DNA from: Comamonadaceae bacterium PBBC1
Lineage (GTDB): Bacteria > Pseudomonadota > Gammaproteobacteria > Burkholderiales > Burkholderiaceae_C
Reading direction: 5' to 3'
DNA length: 64,000 nucleotides
NCBI GenBank assembly: GCA_002256145.1
Contig: NKIP01000003.1
Location: forward strand, 248,001-312,000
Shown: positions 26,993 to 35,332 of the stretch, piece after piece
Numbering within the stretch: position 1 is the first letter of the stretch
Layout: every line of letters begins with the position of its first letter
Program-made: the position numbers and the translations under genes
Notes under the pieces: model-generated
What the model saw: only the letters and a program-made list of their open reading frames with translations
What the model was told of the DNA's origin: nothing
Databases searched by the model: none

Positions 26993-27629
26993 GGAATTTG
27001 CCTTCGAGAGAGCGTGCATACAGGCTGATCGGGTAGCAGATCAAGAAATACAACACAGCGACACAGCTGTAGACCACAAAGGGTTTGAACGTGGCATTGG
27101 TGATCATGGTGCCGGCCTTGGTCAGCTCGACAAAGCCAATGACCGAAGCCAGTGCGGTGCCCTTGACCACTTGCACCAAAAATCCCACGGTGGGCGCGAC
27201 CGCAATGCGTGCGGCCTGCGGAAAAATCACGTAACGCAGTTGCTCACCAAAATTGAGCGCCAGGCTTTGGGCCGCTTCCCACTGGCCTTTGCCAATCGAC
27301 TTGACGCAGCCGTGCCAAATTTCGGCAAGAAAGGCGCTGCTGTACAGCGTCAAGGCCACGGCCGCTGCCGTCCAGGCCGAGGTTTCCACCCCCAGCATGG
27401 CCATGCCAAAGTACGCCAGAAACAGCTGCATCAGCAAAGGCGTGCCCTGAAACACCTGCACATACACGGCCACCGCTTGTTGCAAGCTGCGGCTGGGTGT
27501 TGTGCGGGCCACCAGCAGGGCCAGGCCCACCAAGCCACCGCCCACAAAAGCGATCAGCGACAAAACGATGGTCCAGCGTGCGGCCAGCAACAAGTTGCTG
27601 ACGATGTCCCAGAGAGAAAACTCAACCAC
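26979..27629 (-). CDS. Polar amino acid ABC transporter, permease
   Basis: 216 residues of the HisM/GlnP type with about five membrane helices. The N-terminal SLWDIVSNLLLAARWTIVLS and the EAA loop WEAAQSLALNFGEQLRYVIFPQAARIA are typical; FQGTPLLMQLFLAYFG is the family PRGTPLLVQ-like motif. It forms the heterodimeric pore with the next permease, which it overlaps by 8 bp. Confidence 0.92.
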   Translation of the reverse strand: MVEFSLWDIVSNLLLAARWTIVLSLIAFVGGGLVGLALLVARTTPSRSLQQAVAVYVQVFQGTPLLMQLFLAYFGMAMLGVETSAWTAAAVALTLYSSAFLAEIWHGCVKSIGKGQWEAAQSLALNFGEQLRYVIFPQAARIAVAPTVGFLVQVVKGTALASVIGFVELTKAGTMITNATFKPFVVYSCVAVLYFLICYPISLYARSLEGKFHVQR

Positions 27630-28293
27630 GGCGGCCTCCGAACAAGAAGCGTTGGCCGAACCAGTTCAGCGTGGCGCGGGTGGCGATCGACAGCAACAGG
27701 TAAATGGCGGTGGCGACGATGAAAGCTTCGAAGGCGCGGAAGTTGCGGCTCTGGATCAGGTTGGCGGCAAAGCTCAGCTCTTCGGTCGAGATTTGCCCAC
27801 ACACCGCCGAGCCCAACATCACGATGATGATCTGGCTGACCAAGGCAGGCCACACCCGCTGCAGTGCAGGTGGCAGCACCACATGGATGAAGGTTTGCAT
27901 GCGCGAGAGCGCCAGGCTCATGGCCGCTTCGATTTGCCCTGCCGGGGTGGTCTGGATGCCGGCCCGCACGATCTCGGCCGAATACGCCCCCAGGTTGATC
28001 ACCATGGCGATCACCGAGGACCACTCAGGGCTCAGCCGCACCCCCATGGCGGGCAAGCCAAAGAAGATGAAAAAGAGCTGGACGATGAAGGGCGTGTTGC
28101 GGATCAGCTCCACATAAGCGGCCACGCCGGGGCGGCTCCAGCCGGGCCCCTGGGTGCGCACCCAAGCGCAGCCAATGCCCAGCAGCACGCCCAGCACCGC
28201 TGACACGGCCGTGAGGCCCAGCGTCCACGCCACGCCCTTGACCAGCAAGGGCCACTCGGTCAAAACCGCCGCAAAGTCCAGCTCAATGGCCAT
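27622..28293 (-). CDS. Polar amino acid ABC transporter, permease
   Basis: 223 residues, second HisQ/GlnP-type permease. Visible: LVKGVAWTLGLTAVSAVLGV, IRNTPFIVQLFFIFFGLP, and the EAA loop IEAAMSLALSRMQTFIHVVLPPALQRV. It overlaps the following permease gene by 8 bp and follows the binding-protein gene by 20 bp, so the complete transporter is encoded in one transcript. Confidence 0.92.
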   Translation of the reverse strand: MAIELDFAAVLTEWPLLVKGVAWTLGLTAVSAVLGVLLGIGCAWVRTQGPGWSRPGVAAYVELIRNTPFIVQLFFIFFGLPAMGVRLSPEWSSVIAMVINLGAYSAEIVRAGIQTTPAGQIEAAMSLALSRMQTFIHVVLPPALQRVWPALVSQIIIVMLGSAVCGQISTEELSFAANLIQSRNFRAFEAFIVATAIYLLLSIATRATLNWFGQRFLFGGRRG

Positions 28294-28313
28294 GGTGTCA
28301 GCCCTTCAAGGGT

Positions 28314-29108
28314 TTATTCAGGCAACTGGCCAGCAGGGCGGCCCAGCCACTTTTGCGCCATCTTGTCGATGTCGCCGGACTTTTTGCCCTCGGCAATGAT
28401 GGCGTTGACCTTGGTGCGCAATGCGTCTTCGCCCTTGCCCACGCCAATGAAGTTGGGGCTGTCTTTGAGCAGCAGCTTGTATTCGGTGTTGAGCTGCGGG
28501 TTCTTTTGCATCATCACGCCCGCCACCGACACGCCGGTGGCCAACAACTGGGTTTGGCCCGCAACGAAAGCCGAGACGGTGGCGTTGTTGTCTTCAAAGC
28601 GTTTGATCTCGGTGCCTGCAGGGGCCACCTTGGTCAATTCCTGGTCTTCCAAAGCGCCGCGAGTGGCTGCCACGGTTTTGCCGGCCAGATCGGCCATCGT
28701 TTTGATGCTGATGGTTTTGGGGCCATAAATGCCTTGGAAAAAAGGCGAGTAAGCCGAGGTGAAGTCGATCACTTTTTCGCGCTCGGCGTTCTTGCCCAAA
28801 GTCGAGATGACCAGATCGGCCTTTTTGGTTTGCAGGTAGGCGATGCGGTTGGCGCTGGTCACGGGCATCAGCTCGATCTTCACGCCCATCTTGGCGGCAA
28901 TGAAGTTGGCCATGTCGATGTCCAGGCCCTGGGGTTTGAGGTCAATGCCCACAAAGCCGTAGGGTGGAAAGTCGGTGGGGATGGCGATCTTGATCAGCTT
29001 GGCTTTCTGGATGTTGTCCAAGGCGGCCTGGGCGTGGCTGGTACCGGCCAAGGTCAAGAGGCTGGCGGCCACGGCAGCGGACAAGGCAAGGCGTTTCGAG
29101 AGTTTCAT
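28314..29108 (-). CDS. Polar amino acid ABC transporter, substrate-binding protein
   Basis: 264 residues. Signal peptide MKLSKRLALSAAVAASLLTLAGTSHA, then a family-3 binding fold: IKIAIPTDFPPYGFVG, GLDIDMANFIAAKMG, ADLVISTLGKNAEREKVIDF and the hinge-strand KTVAATRGALEDQ. The Arg and Asp expected to hold an amino acid (ISTLGKNAERE) are partly altered from the usual SGxSxTPER, so the ligand may not be a standard amino acid. Start overlaps the GntR stop by 4 bp. Confidence 0.9.
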   Translation of the reverse strand: MKLSKRLALSAAVAASLLTLAGTSHAQAALDNIQKAKLIKIAIPTDFPPYGFVGIDLKPQGLDIDMANFIAAKMGVKIELMPVTSANRIAYLQTKKADLVISTLGKNAEREKVIDFTSAYSPFFQGIYGPKTISIKTMADLAGKTVAATRGALEDQELTKVAPAGTEIKRFEDNNATVSAFVAGQTQLLATGVSVAGVMMQKNPQLNTEYKLLLKDSPNFIGVGKGEDALRTKVNAIIAEGKKSGDIDKMAQKWLGRPAGQLPE

Positions 29109-29875
29109 AACAAGGCTCCTAGGTAAGTGGACGGTGAGTTGGAAGACGAGGCGTCAAGTGACGCTGTACGTGGTGACCGCGAGCGGGTTTTCTTGACCGC
29201 CATCGGTGTGCGCATGGGGGCCAGGGCCAGCCTCAATTCGGCCAGCGGGTCTGCGGGGGAGGCGTTGATTTGCAGCGCCGATTGCACCTGACCAATGTGT
29301 TCGGCCATGAGCCGCTCGGCGGTTTCCTTGTCGCCCCGCTCCAGCGCTTGAACGATCTCGATGTGTTCCTGGCAGGACTTCACCGCGTCGTGGCTGGACT
29401 GGTAGAGCATGGCGATCAAGGTGGTGCGGGCCGTGAAGTCGCGCAGCGTGTCGGCCAGCAACTGGTTGCCCAAGCACTCGGCCAGGCACACATGAAAATC
29501 GCCCAATAAAAAGCTGCGACGCCCCACATCGTCTTGTTGGAGCGCGGTTTTTTCTTGCTGGATGTGTTGCTTCAGGCGCTTGAGGGTGGTCTTGTCCATC
29601 GCGCCTGCGCTGCGGATCAGGCCAGTCTCGATCACTCGGCGGGCTTCAAAGGCCTCGCGGGCTTCGGTTTTGGACGGTTGCACCACAAACCAGCCCCGGC
29701 GCGAGCTGACCTGCACAATGCCACGCGCGGCCAGTTGCATCAGCGCTTCGCGCACCAGGGTGCGGCTGCAGTCAAACAGCATGGACAAAGCCTGCTCGCC
29801 CAGGCGTGTGCCGGGCATCAGCTTTTGGGCCAGGATCGCTTGCACGATCCGGTCGGCAATGTCTTTGGAGTTCAC
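29105..29875 (-). CDS. GntR-family (FCD) transcriptional regulator
   Basis: 256 residues. N-terminal winged helix with IVQAILAQKLMPGTRLGEQALSM and SRTLVREALMQLAARGIVQVSSRRG, then an FCD sensor domain with the metal-binding Asp/His pattern (LGDFHVCLAECLGNQLL and QEHIEIVQALERGD). It heads the ABC transporter operon with a 4-bp overlap into the binding-protein gene, so it likely autoregulates the operon. Two palindromes in its upstream spacer are candidate operators. Confidence 0.9.
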   Translation of the reverse strand: MNSKDIADRIVQAILAQKLMPGTRLGEQALSMLFDCSRTLVREALMQLAARGIVQVSSRRGWFVVQPSKTEAREAFEARRVIETGLIRSAGAMDKTTLKRLKQHIQQEKTALQQDDVGRRSFLLGDFHVCLAECLGNQLLADTLRDFTARTTLIAMLYQSSHDAVKSCQEHIEIVQALERGDKETAERLMAEHIGQVQSALQINASPADPLAELRLALAPMRTPMAVKKTRSRSPRTASLDASSSNSPSTYLGALL

Positions 29876-29932
29876 AGGTGGGGGATTCCTTTGACTGAAT
29901 CTCTAGCGAATACCGTGCCACTTGTTTTGGCA

Positions 29933-29973
29933 TCTTGTATGCAAGATTTGCGCATCATAGGTGTGCGCAAATC
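29933..29973. promoter_or_regulatory. Two overlapping dyads upstream of the GntR operon
   Basis: TCTTG-TATG-CAAGA at 29933-29946 is close to the TTGTATACAA consensus of FCD-type GntR proteins. It runs straight into a second, longer dyad with perfect nine-base arms GATTTGCGC / GCGCAAATC (29945-29973). Both lie 58-98 bp upstream of the GntR start. Confidence 0.6.
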
Positions 29974-30054
29974 ACTTGTGGCTCATGGATTTCCCTTGCT
30001 TGGTGCGTGGGTGTGCACCAATTTGAGGGGTGCGGAGGTCCTGCGCCCAAGCAA

Positions 30055-30087
30055 AAGGGCCTGACGGGAATACCCCGTCAGGCCCTT
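30055..30087 (-). terminator. Rho-independent terminator of the yebC gene
   Basis: Perfect 14-base arms AAGGGCCTGACGGG / CCCGTCAGGCCCTT with a five-base loop, followed on the minus strand by a short T-run. It lies 18 bp past the yebC stop. Confidence 0.88.
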
Positions 30088-30105
30088 GTTTAAAGCTTTG
30101 AACTT

Positions 30106-30819
30106 TTAGCCTGCCAAACCCACAAACACGTTTTGCACGTCGTCGTTGTTGTCGATCGCGCCCAAAAAGGCCTCGACTTCTTCCAGTTGCTCGGCGCTCA
30201 AGTTGGCGGGGTCGACCGGGTTTTTGGGCTTGTAACCCAGCTTGGCCGACACCACGGTAAAGCCATGTTCGGGCAGGGCGCGGCTGACCAGGTCCAGGTC
30301 GGTGGCTTCGGTGATGAACACCGTCACGCCGTCTTCGTCGGCGGGTTCAAAGTCTTGTGCACCGGCCTCAATGGCGGCCAGTTCAGCGTCGGCACCGGCT
30401 TGGGCAGGTTCGGCTTCGATGAACCCGACATGGTCAAAGTCCCACGAGACAGAACCCGAGGTGCCTTGCTGGCCCTTGCGGAACAGCACGCGCATTTCAG
30501 ACGCGCTGCGGTTCACGTTGTCGGTCAGCACCTCGATCATCACGGGCACCTGGTGTGGGGCAAAACCTTCGTAAATCACGCGGTCAAAGCTCACGGCATC
30601 GCCCAAGAGGCCTGCGCCTTTTTTGATGGCACGTTCCAGCGTTTCCTTGGGCATGGAGACTTTGCGGGCCTGCTCCACCACCAGGCGCAGGCGCGAGTTG
30701 GCCGCCGGGTCGGCGCCGTTGCGGGCCGCAATCATGATGTCCTTGGCCAAACGGCCAAACAATTTGCCTCTGGCATCAGCTGCCTGTGCTTTGCCTTTTG
30801 CTTTCCACTGCGCGCCCAT
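30106..30819 (-). CDS. yebC: YebC/PmpR-family transcriptional/translational regulator
   Basis: 237 residues, DUF28 family. It begins [28 protein letters not shown] and contains [15 protein letters not shown] and ERAIKKGAG, followed by [19 protein letters not shown]. Members bind DNA upstream of quorum-sensing or nuclease genes, and recent work ties the family to ribosome rescue at proline stretches. Start at 30819 with AGGAAG upstream. The frame continues open far upstream, but that part is non-homologous. Monocistronic with its own terminator. Confidence 0.93.
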   Translation of the reverse strand: MGAQWKAKGKAQAADARGKLFGRLAKDIMIAARNGADPAANSRLRLVVEQARKVSMPKETLERAIKKGAGLLGDAVSFDRVIYEGFAPHQVPVMIEVLTDNVNRSASEMRVLFRKGQQGTSGSVSWDFDHVGFIEAEPAQAGADAELAAIEAGAQDFEPADEDGVTVFITEATDLDLVSRALPEHGFTVVSAKLGYKPKNPVDPANLSAEQLEEVEAFLGAIDNNDDVQNVFVGLAG

Positions 30820-31014
30820 GGGGTCTTCCTTGTCTTGGGATGAAAGCGGGGAGTTTAAGCGCTGGCTTGCCTGATTCACTGACCGGCGGCGGGTCTCGCA
30901 GGTCACAGGCACTGGCGCGCAGTGGCCCAATAATGGCCCTTCTGACATTCCGCTGGTCAAGCGCGCCATTCGGCAGGGCTTCAGCATGGCGGTGTCCGAA
31001 GCCCCGATTTGCCC

Positions 31015-31926
31015 ATGAACCACCCTGCCTTGCCTTTGTTTCCCGGTTTTGCCCACCACCTGCTGGAGGTCAGCCCTGGCATCTCCATTTCGGCCATGGT
31101 GGGCGGCCAGGGTCCCGGCTTGTTGCTGCTGCACGGCCATCCCCAAACCTTGGCCATCTGGCACAAAGTGGCCCCCACTCTGGCGCAGCATTTCACGGTG
31201 GTGGCGGCCGACTTGCGTGGCTATGGCGATTCGTCCAAGCCCCAAGGCGGGCCGGACCACGCGGCTTACGCCAAACGCAGCATGGCGCAAGACCAAGTGC
31301 GCTTGATGCAGCAGCTGGGTTTTGCGCGCTTTGTGGTGCTGGCGCACGACCGGGGGGCCCGCGTGGCGCACCGCCTGGCCTTGGACCACCCGCAAGCGGT
31401 CAGCCGCATGGCCTTGCTCGACATCGCGCCCACCTTGGCCATGTACGCCCAGACCACCGAAGCCTTTGCCCGTGCCTATTGGCACTGGTTCTTTTTGATC
31501 CAGCCGCAACCCCTGCCTGAGCGCCTGATTCAAGCCGACCCGGCGGCCTATGTCACCGATGTCATGGGCAACCGCAGCGCCGGCCTCGCCCCGTTCGACG
31601 CGCGGGCCCTCGTCGAATACCAGCGCTGCCTGGCCTTGCCGGGCGCAGCGCATGGCCTATGCGAAGACTACCGGGCCTCGGCAGGCATTGACCTGGAGCA
31701 CAACCGGGAGGACATCGCGCAAGGCCGTCGGCTGGAGATGCCGCTGCAGGTGCTGTGGGGAGCGCAAGGCGTGGTGCAGCGCTGTTTTGAGCCGCTCAAG
31801 GAATGGCAAAAAGTGGCCACCCAGGTCAGCGGCCAGGCGCTGCCCTGTGGCCACTACATCGCCGAAGAAGCGCCTGACGCTCTGCTGGTGCAGGCCCTGC
31901 CCTTTCTGCGAGGGTTGGCGGCATGA
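31015..31926 (+). CDS. Alpha/beta hydrolase, haloacetate dehalogenase-like
   Basis: 303 residues. The oxyanion-hole [17 protein letters not shown], nucleophile elbow [17 protein letters not shown] with Asp as nucleophile (not Ser), [11 protein letters not shown] and the C-terminal [12 protein letters not shown] with the catalytic His match fluoroacetate/haloacetate dehalogenases and related hydrolases. A hydrolytic dehalogenase reaction is therefore plausible but not proven; epoxide hydrolases share the Asp nucleophile. ATG 31015 is preferred over TTG 31009. The stop overlaps the EamA start (ATGA). Confidence 0.83.
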   Translation: MNHPALPLFPGFAHHLLEVSPGISISAMVGGQGPGLLLLHGHPQTLAIWHKVAPTLAQHFTVVAADLRGYGDSSKPQGGPDHAAYAKRSMAQDQVRLMQQLGFARFVVLAHDRGARVAHRLALDHPQAVSRMALLDIAPTLAMYAQTTEAFARAYWHWFFLIQPQPLPERLIQADPAAYVTDVMGNRSAGLAPFDARALVEYQRCLALPGAAHGLCEDYRASAGIDLEHNREDIAQGRRLEMPLQVLWGAQGVVQRCFEPLKEWQKVATQVSGQALPCGHYIAEEAPDALLVQALPFLRGLAA

Positions 31927-32801
31927 GCCAACACAACCGACGCGGCATCGTCACCATGACCGGGGCCATGGTGTTTTTTGTGGCCAACGATGCCTTGGTC
32001 AAATGGGTCAGCGCCGACTTGTCGACCCCACAACTCATTTTTGTACGCGGCGTGATGACCACGGCGCTTCTGTTGGCCCTGGCTGGGTGGATGGGTCAGC
32101 TGCGGCAGTGGCGCACAGTGCTCACGCGCTCAGTGCCTGCCCGCGCCGTGCTGGACAGCCTGGCGTCCTTCACTTACCTCACGGCGGTGTTTCACTTGCC
32201 GCTGGGCAACGCCACCGCGATCAACCTGGCCGGACCCTTGTTCTTAACCTTGATGGCTGTGTTCTTTCTGAAGGAGCGGGTCACCCCCGGCCGTTGGGCG
32301 CTGATCGTGCTGGGTTTTGCCGGTGTGTTATTGGTGGTGCAGCCACGCGTGGGCGACTTCAATGCCTATGCCTTGCTCTGCCTGTTTGCGGCACTGCTGC
32401 ACGCGGGGCGAGATTTTTTGACCCGACTGGTGCCCGCGCAGGTGCCTTCACTTTTGATCACCTTGTCCACCGCGCTCATGGTGACGCTGCTGGCGGGGGT
32501 GTGGAGCCTGTTTGAGCCCTGGAAACCCATGGGCACACAGCACCTGTGGCTGCTGTTCGGCGCGTCGCTGTGTCTGGCGGCGGGTTACCACCTGCTCACG
32601 CTCAGCATGCGGCTGGGTGACATGAGCGTGATCGGACCGTTCCGTTACAGCGGCTTGCTGATGGCCTTGGTGCTGGGGTATTGGATGTGGGGTGATGTGC
32701 CCAATGTGTTGGCCTGGTGCGGCATTGCGCTGGTGGTGGCCGCTGGCCTGGGGCTGCTGCAGGCGGAGCGCTGGCGCAAGCAGGCCTTGCTGGCGCGTTG
32801 A
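31923..32801 (+). CDS. EamA/DMT-family transporter
   Basis: 292 residues, ten predicted helices in two EamA repeats (TMTGAMVFFVANDALVKWV; LDSLASFTYLTAVFHLPLGNATAINLAGPLFL in two adjoining parts; VIGPFRYSGLLMALVLGY in the second repeat). It is coupled to the hydrolase by ATGA, so it may export a product of that enzyme. Its stop codon lies within the first copy of a 151-bp tandem repeat. Confidence 0.87.
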   Translation: MSQHNRRGIVTMTGAMVFFVANDALVKWVSADLSTPQLIFVRGVMTTALLLALAGWMGQLRQWRTVLTRSVPARAVLDSLASFTYLTAVFHLPLGNATAINLAGPLFLTLMAVFFLKERVTPGRWALIVLGFAGVLLVVQPRVGDFNAYALLCLFAALLHAGRDFLTRLVPAQVPSLLITLSTALMVTLLAGVWSLFEPWKPMGTQHLWLLFGASLCLAAGYHLLTLSMRLGDMSVIGPFRYSGLLMALVLGYWMWGDVPNVLAWCGIALVVAAGLGLLQAERWRKQALLAR

Positions 32802-32947
32802 TGACCGCCCCCATCAGGCCTTTGCTGGCCGATATCCCCGTAGGTCGGGCCTTTATGGTCCGACAGCTATTTTTTCGCGAAGCGACATTGCAAACGGCAA
32901 CGGTGCACCACGCGTCATGTCGGACCTGAAGGTGCCGACCTACAAGA
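32797..32947. repeat. 151-bp direct repeat, copy 1 (contains a BIME)
   Basis: Matches 32966-33116 with only two substitutions (both in the GTAG head of the first hairpin). The period is 169 bp. It begins at the DMT stop codon and contains an inverted pair of GTAGGTCGG-type hairpins at 32840-32864 and 32919-32943. Confidence 0.92.
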
Positions 32948-32965
32948 GGCAACCTCTGCCGGTGG

Positions 32966-33116
32966 GTTGATGACCGCCCCCATCAGGCCTTTGCTGGCCG
33001 ATATCCCTGCAGGTCGGGCCTTTATGGTCCGACAGCTATTTTTTCGCGAAGCGACATTGCAAACGGCAACGGTGCACCACGCGTCATGTCGGACCTGAAG
33101 GTGCCGACCTACAAGA
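32966..33116. repeat. 151-bp direct repeat, copy 2 (contains a BIME)
   Basis: Second copy of the tandem repeat, directly before the metY 3' end. Its first hairpin head reads GCAG instead of GTAG; the second unit at 33088-33112 keeps the GTAG head. Confidence 0.92.
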
Positions 33117-33130
33117 AGACTCCTGTGTTT

Positions 33131-34414
33131 TCATCGCCTGGCCTTGTCCAGCGCCTGGTCGATATCCCACAGGATGTCGTCCAAGTTCTCCAGGCCGACT
33201 GATATGCGCACCATGTCGGGCGGCACGCCTGCGGCCAGTTGCTGGGCGTCGTCGAGCTGGCGGTGTGTGGTGCTGGCCGGGTGGCTGATCAGGGTGCGGG
33301 TGTCGCCGATGTTGACCAGGTGGCTCATGAACTGGGCCGACTCGATGAACTTGACGCCCTGCGCCAGCCCGCCTTTGACGCCAAACGACAGCAGTCCTGA
33401 AGCGCCGCGCATCTGGCGCTGCATCAGGGCGTGTTGCGGGTGGTCGGGCAGGCCGGGGTAGTTGACCCAAGCCACACGCGGGTCGGCCTGCAAAAACTGG
33501 GCCACGCCCAAAGCGTTGTCGCAGTGCTTTTGCATGCGCAGCGGCAGGGTTTCGACGCCTTGCAGAATTTGCCAGGCGCTCATGGGGCTGAGCGATGCGC
33601 CAAACACGCGCAGGCTTTCCATGCGGCAGCGCATGGAAAAGCCAAAGTCGCCAAAGGTCTCGTAAAACTTCACGCCGTGGTAGCCCTGCGAGGGCTCGGT
33701 CATGCCCGGAAACTTGCCGTTGTCCCAAGGAAATTTGCCGCCCTCCACCACCACGCCACCCAAGGTGGTGCCGTGGCCTGCCAGGTATTTGGTGGCCGAA
33801 TGCACCACGATGTCGGCCCCCAGCGCCAGCGGATTGCACAGCAGCGGGCTGGGCACGGTGTTGTCGATGATGAGCGGCACGCCGTGCGCATGGGCCACCT
33901 CGGCCACGGCGGCGATGTCCAGCACCACCATGCTCGGGTTGCCCAAGCTTTCGGCATACACCGCCCGGGTGTTGGGGCGCATGGCGGCGGCGAAGGCTTC
34001 GGGTTTTGTGGCGTCCACAAAGGTGGTCTCGATGCCGAACTTGGCCAGGCTCACGGCCAGCAGCGTGACCGAGCCGCCGTACAAAGCCCCGGCCGCCACC
34101 ACATGGTCGCCCGATTGCAAGATGGTCATCAGCGCCATGGTTTCGGCCGCCATGCCCGAGGCACTGGCCACCGCAGCACGCCCGCCTTCGAGCGCGGCCA
34201 CACGCTCTTCGAGCACCGCCACCGTGGGGTTGCTCAGGCGCGAATACACATTGCCAAAGGTCTGCAGGTTAAAGAGAGACGCCGCGTGCTCGGCGCTGTC
34301 AAACACAAAGCTGCTGGTCTGGTAAATGGGCAAGGCGCGTGCGCCGGTGGCTGCATCGGGGATTTGCCCGGCGTGGATGGCCAGGGTTTCGGGGTGAAAT
34401 TGGCGGTCGGTCAT
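33131..34414 (-). CDS. metY: O-acetylhomoserine sulfhydrylase (Cys/Met metabolism PLP enzyme)
   Basis: 427 residues, gamma-family PLP enzyme that makes homocysteine from O-acetylhomoserine and sulfide. Begins [20 protein letters not shown]; contains [37 protein letters not shown], and [21 protein letters not shown] with the Schiff-base Lys. Length and the long C-terminal [18 protein letters not shown] fit MetY rather than MetZ/MetB. Monocistronic, between two BIME-containing spacers. Confidence 0.93.
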   Translation of the reverse strand: MTDRQFHPETLAIHAGQIPDAATGARALPIYQTSSFVFDSAEHAASLFNLQTFGNVYSRLSNPTVAVLEERVAALEGGRAAVASASGMAAETMALMTILQSGDHVVAAGALYGGSVTLLAVSLAKFGIETTFVDATKPEAFAAAMRPNTRAVYAESLGNPSMVVLDIAAVAEVAHAHGVPLIIDNTVPSPLLCNPLALGADIVVHSATKYLAGHGTTLGGVVVEGGKFPWDNGKFPGMTEPSQGYHGVKFYETFGDFGFSMRCRMESLRVFGASLSPMSAWQILQGVETLPLRMQKHCDNALGVAQFLQADPRVAWVNYPGLPDHPQHALMQRQMRGASGLLSFGVKGGLAQGVKFIESAQFMSHLVNIGDTRTLISHPASTTHRQLDDAQQLAAGVPPDMVRISVGLENLDDILWDIDQALDKARR

Positions 34415-34500
34415 GGTGTTCGGGTGAAAAGAGGGTTCAAAAATGGCAAGAGCAGAAATATTGATCCGGCCCTGTCAAGAGTTCAATGGTCAATGATTTT

Positions 34501-34574
34501 GTAGGTCGGCGGCTTTAGCCCCGACAAGTGCCCGCGACCAACCAGGACTGTCGGAGCTAAAGCTACCGACCTAC
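34501..34574. repeat. BIME-like inverted pair of GTAG hairpins
   Basis: Left unit: GTAG head followed by the hairpin GTCGG-cGGCTttAGCC-CCGAC; right unit is its inverted partner ending CCGACCTAC. It lies in the 211-bp spacer upstream of metY and of the CoA-binding protein gene. Same family as the elements at 32.8, 33.0 and 46.8 kb. Confidence 0.8.
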
Positions 34575-34625
34575 GGGGTCGCGGTGAAAAAGATGCAAAC
34601 ATCTGGCCTGATCAATGAGAAGCCC

Positions 34626-35093
34626 TCACACCAGCCGCCGCGCCGAAATGACGCCGGTGTTCACGCCCACCCAGTTCAGGCCGCCAAACAGCCGGGCGTG
34701 TTCGATCTTCACGCAGCGATTGCTCACCGAGTCCAAACCCGCCTGCCGGGCCAGGGCGTCTGCCTCAGGGTTGGCCACGCCCAGTTGCTGCCAAAGGCAC
34801 TTTGCGCCGATCTGCACCGCCTGCTCGGCAATCGGCAGGACGTCTTCGCTGCGGCGAAACACATCGACCATGTCCACTTGAAAAGGGATGTCGTTCAGGC
34901 TGGCGTAACAGGTTTCACCGAGGATCTCGCCGCCCGCATAGCGCGGGTTGACCGGCACGATCTTGAAGCCGTGAGACTGCATGTACTTGGCCGCAAAGTA
35001 GCTGGGCCGGTGCCATTCAGCCGACAAGCCCACCACGGCGATGGTGGGATAACTTTTAAGGATGCGCCGCAGCGCGTGCAAATCGTTGTGCAT
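34626..35093 (-). CDS. CoA-binding domain protein (YccU-like)
   Basis: 155 residues, a single Rossmann-like CoA-binding domain: YPTIAVVGLSAEWHRPSYFAAKYMQSHG, VPVNPRYAGGEILGE and VDMVDVFRRSEDVLPIAEQAV. YccU-type proteins are small stand-alone CoA-binding proteins of unknown role. It lies downstream of nothing obvious and upstream of metY on the same strand, with a BIME in the spacer; a link to sulfur-amino-acid metabolism is only suggestive. Confidence 0.85.
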   Translation of the reverse strand: MHNDLHALRRILKSYPTIAVVGLSAEWHRPSYFAAKYMQSHGFKIVPVNPRYAGGEILGETCYASLNDIPFQVDMVDVFRRSEDVLPIAEQAVQIGAKCLWQQLGVANPEADALARQAGLDSVSNRCVKIEHARLFGGLNWVGVNTGVISARRLV

Positions 35094-35236
35094 GGGGTCC
35101 TTGTTTTTCTTCAGCGTTTTTCTGTTGAAGCCTCAAGCTTAAGTGTTGCAGGGTGTTTTTTATGGATCAAACCCTGTGAAGTTTGAAGTGAAGGATGATC
35201 TGCGAAGCTTTTCGCGATGGGGTGGTGTGCGAGGGT

Positions 35237-35309
35237 GATCGCGACGGGGGCGTCGCTCCTACAAGGGGGATGCACTGCATTTTGTGGGAGCCCCGCCCTC
35301 GGGGCGCAT
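35237..35309. repeat. REP-like inverted pair, family 2 (GGAGCG type)
   Basis: Two hairpins in opposite orientation: 35237-35262 (reverse complement starts GTAGGAGCGACG, stem GACG/CGTC) and 35284-35309 (GTGGGAGCCCCG, stem CCCCG/CGGGG). They are related to the single unit at 17493. They fill the spacer between the CoA-binding gene and the MFS gene end (35094-35332), which holds no gene. Confidence 0.6.
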
Positions 35310-35332
35310 CTGCTCCATAGGAGCTCATACCG

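Noticed and set aside
32797..33116. Tandem 151-bp repeats as ends of an insertion sequence
   Set aside because: No transposase frame between or beside them, and the copies are direct, adjacent and built around REP hairpins.
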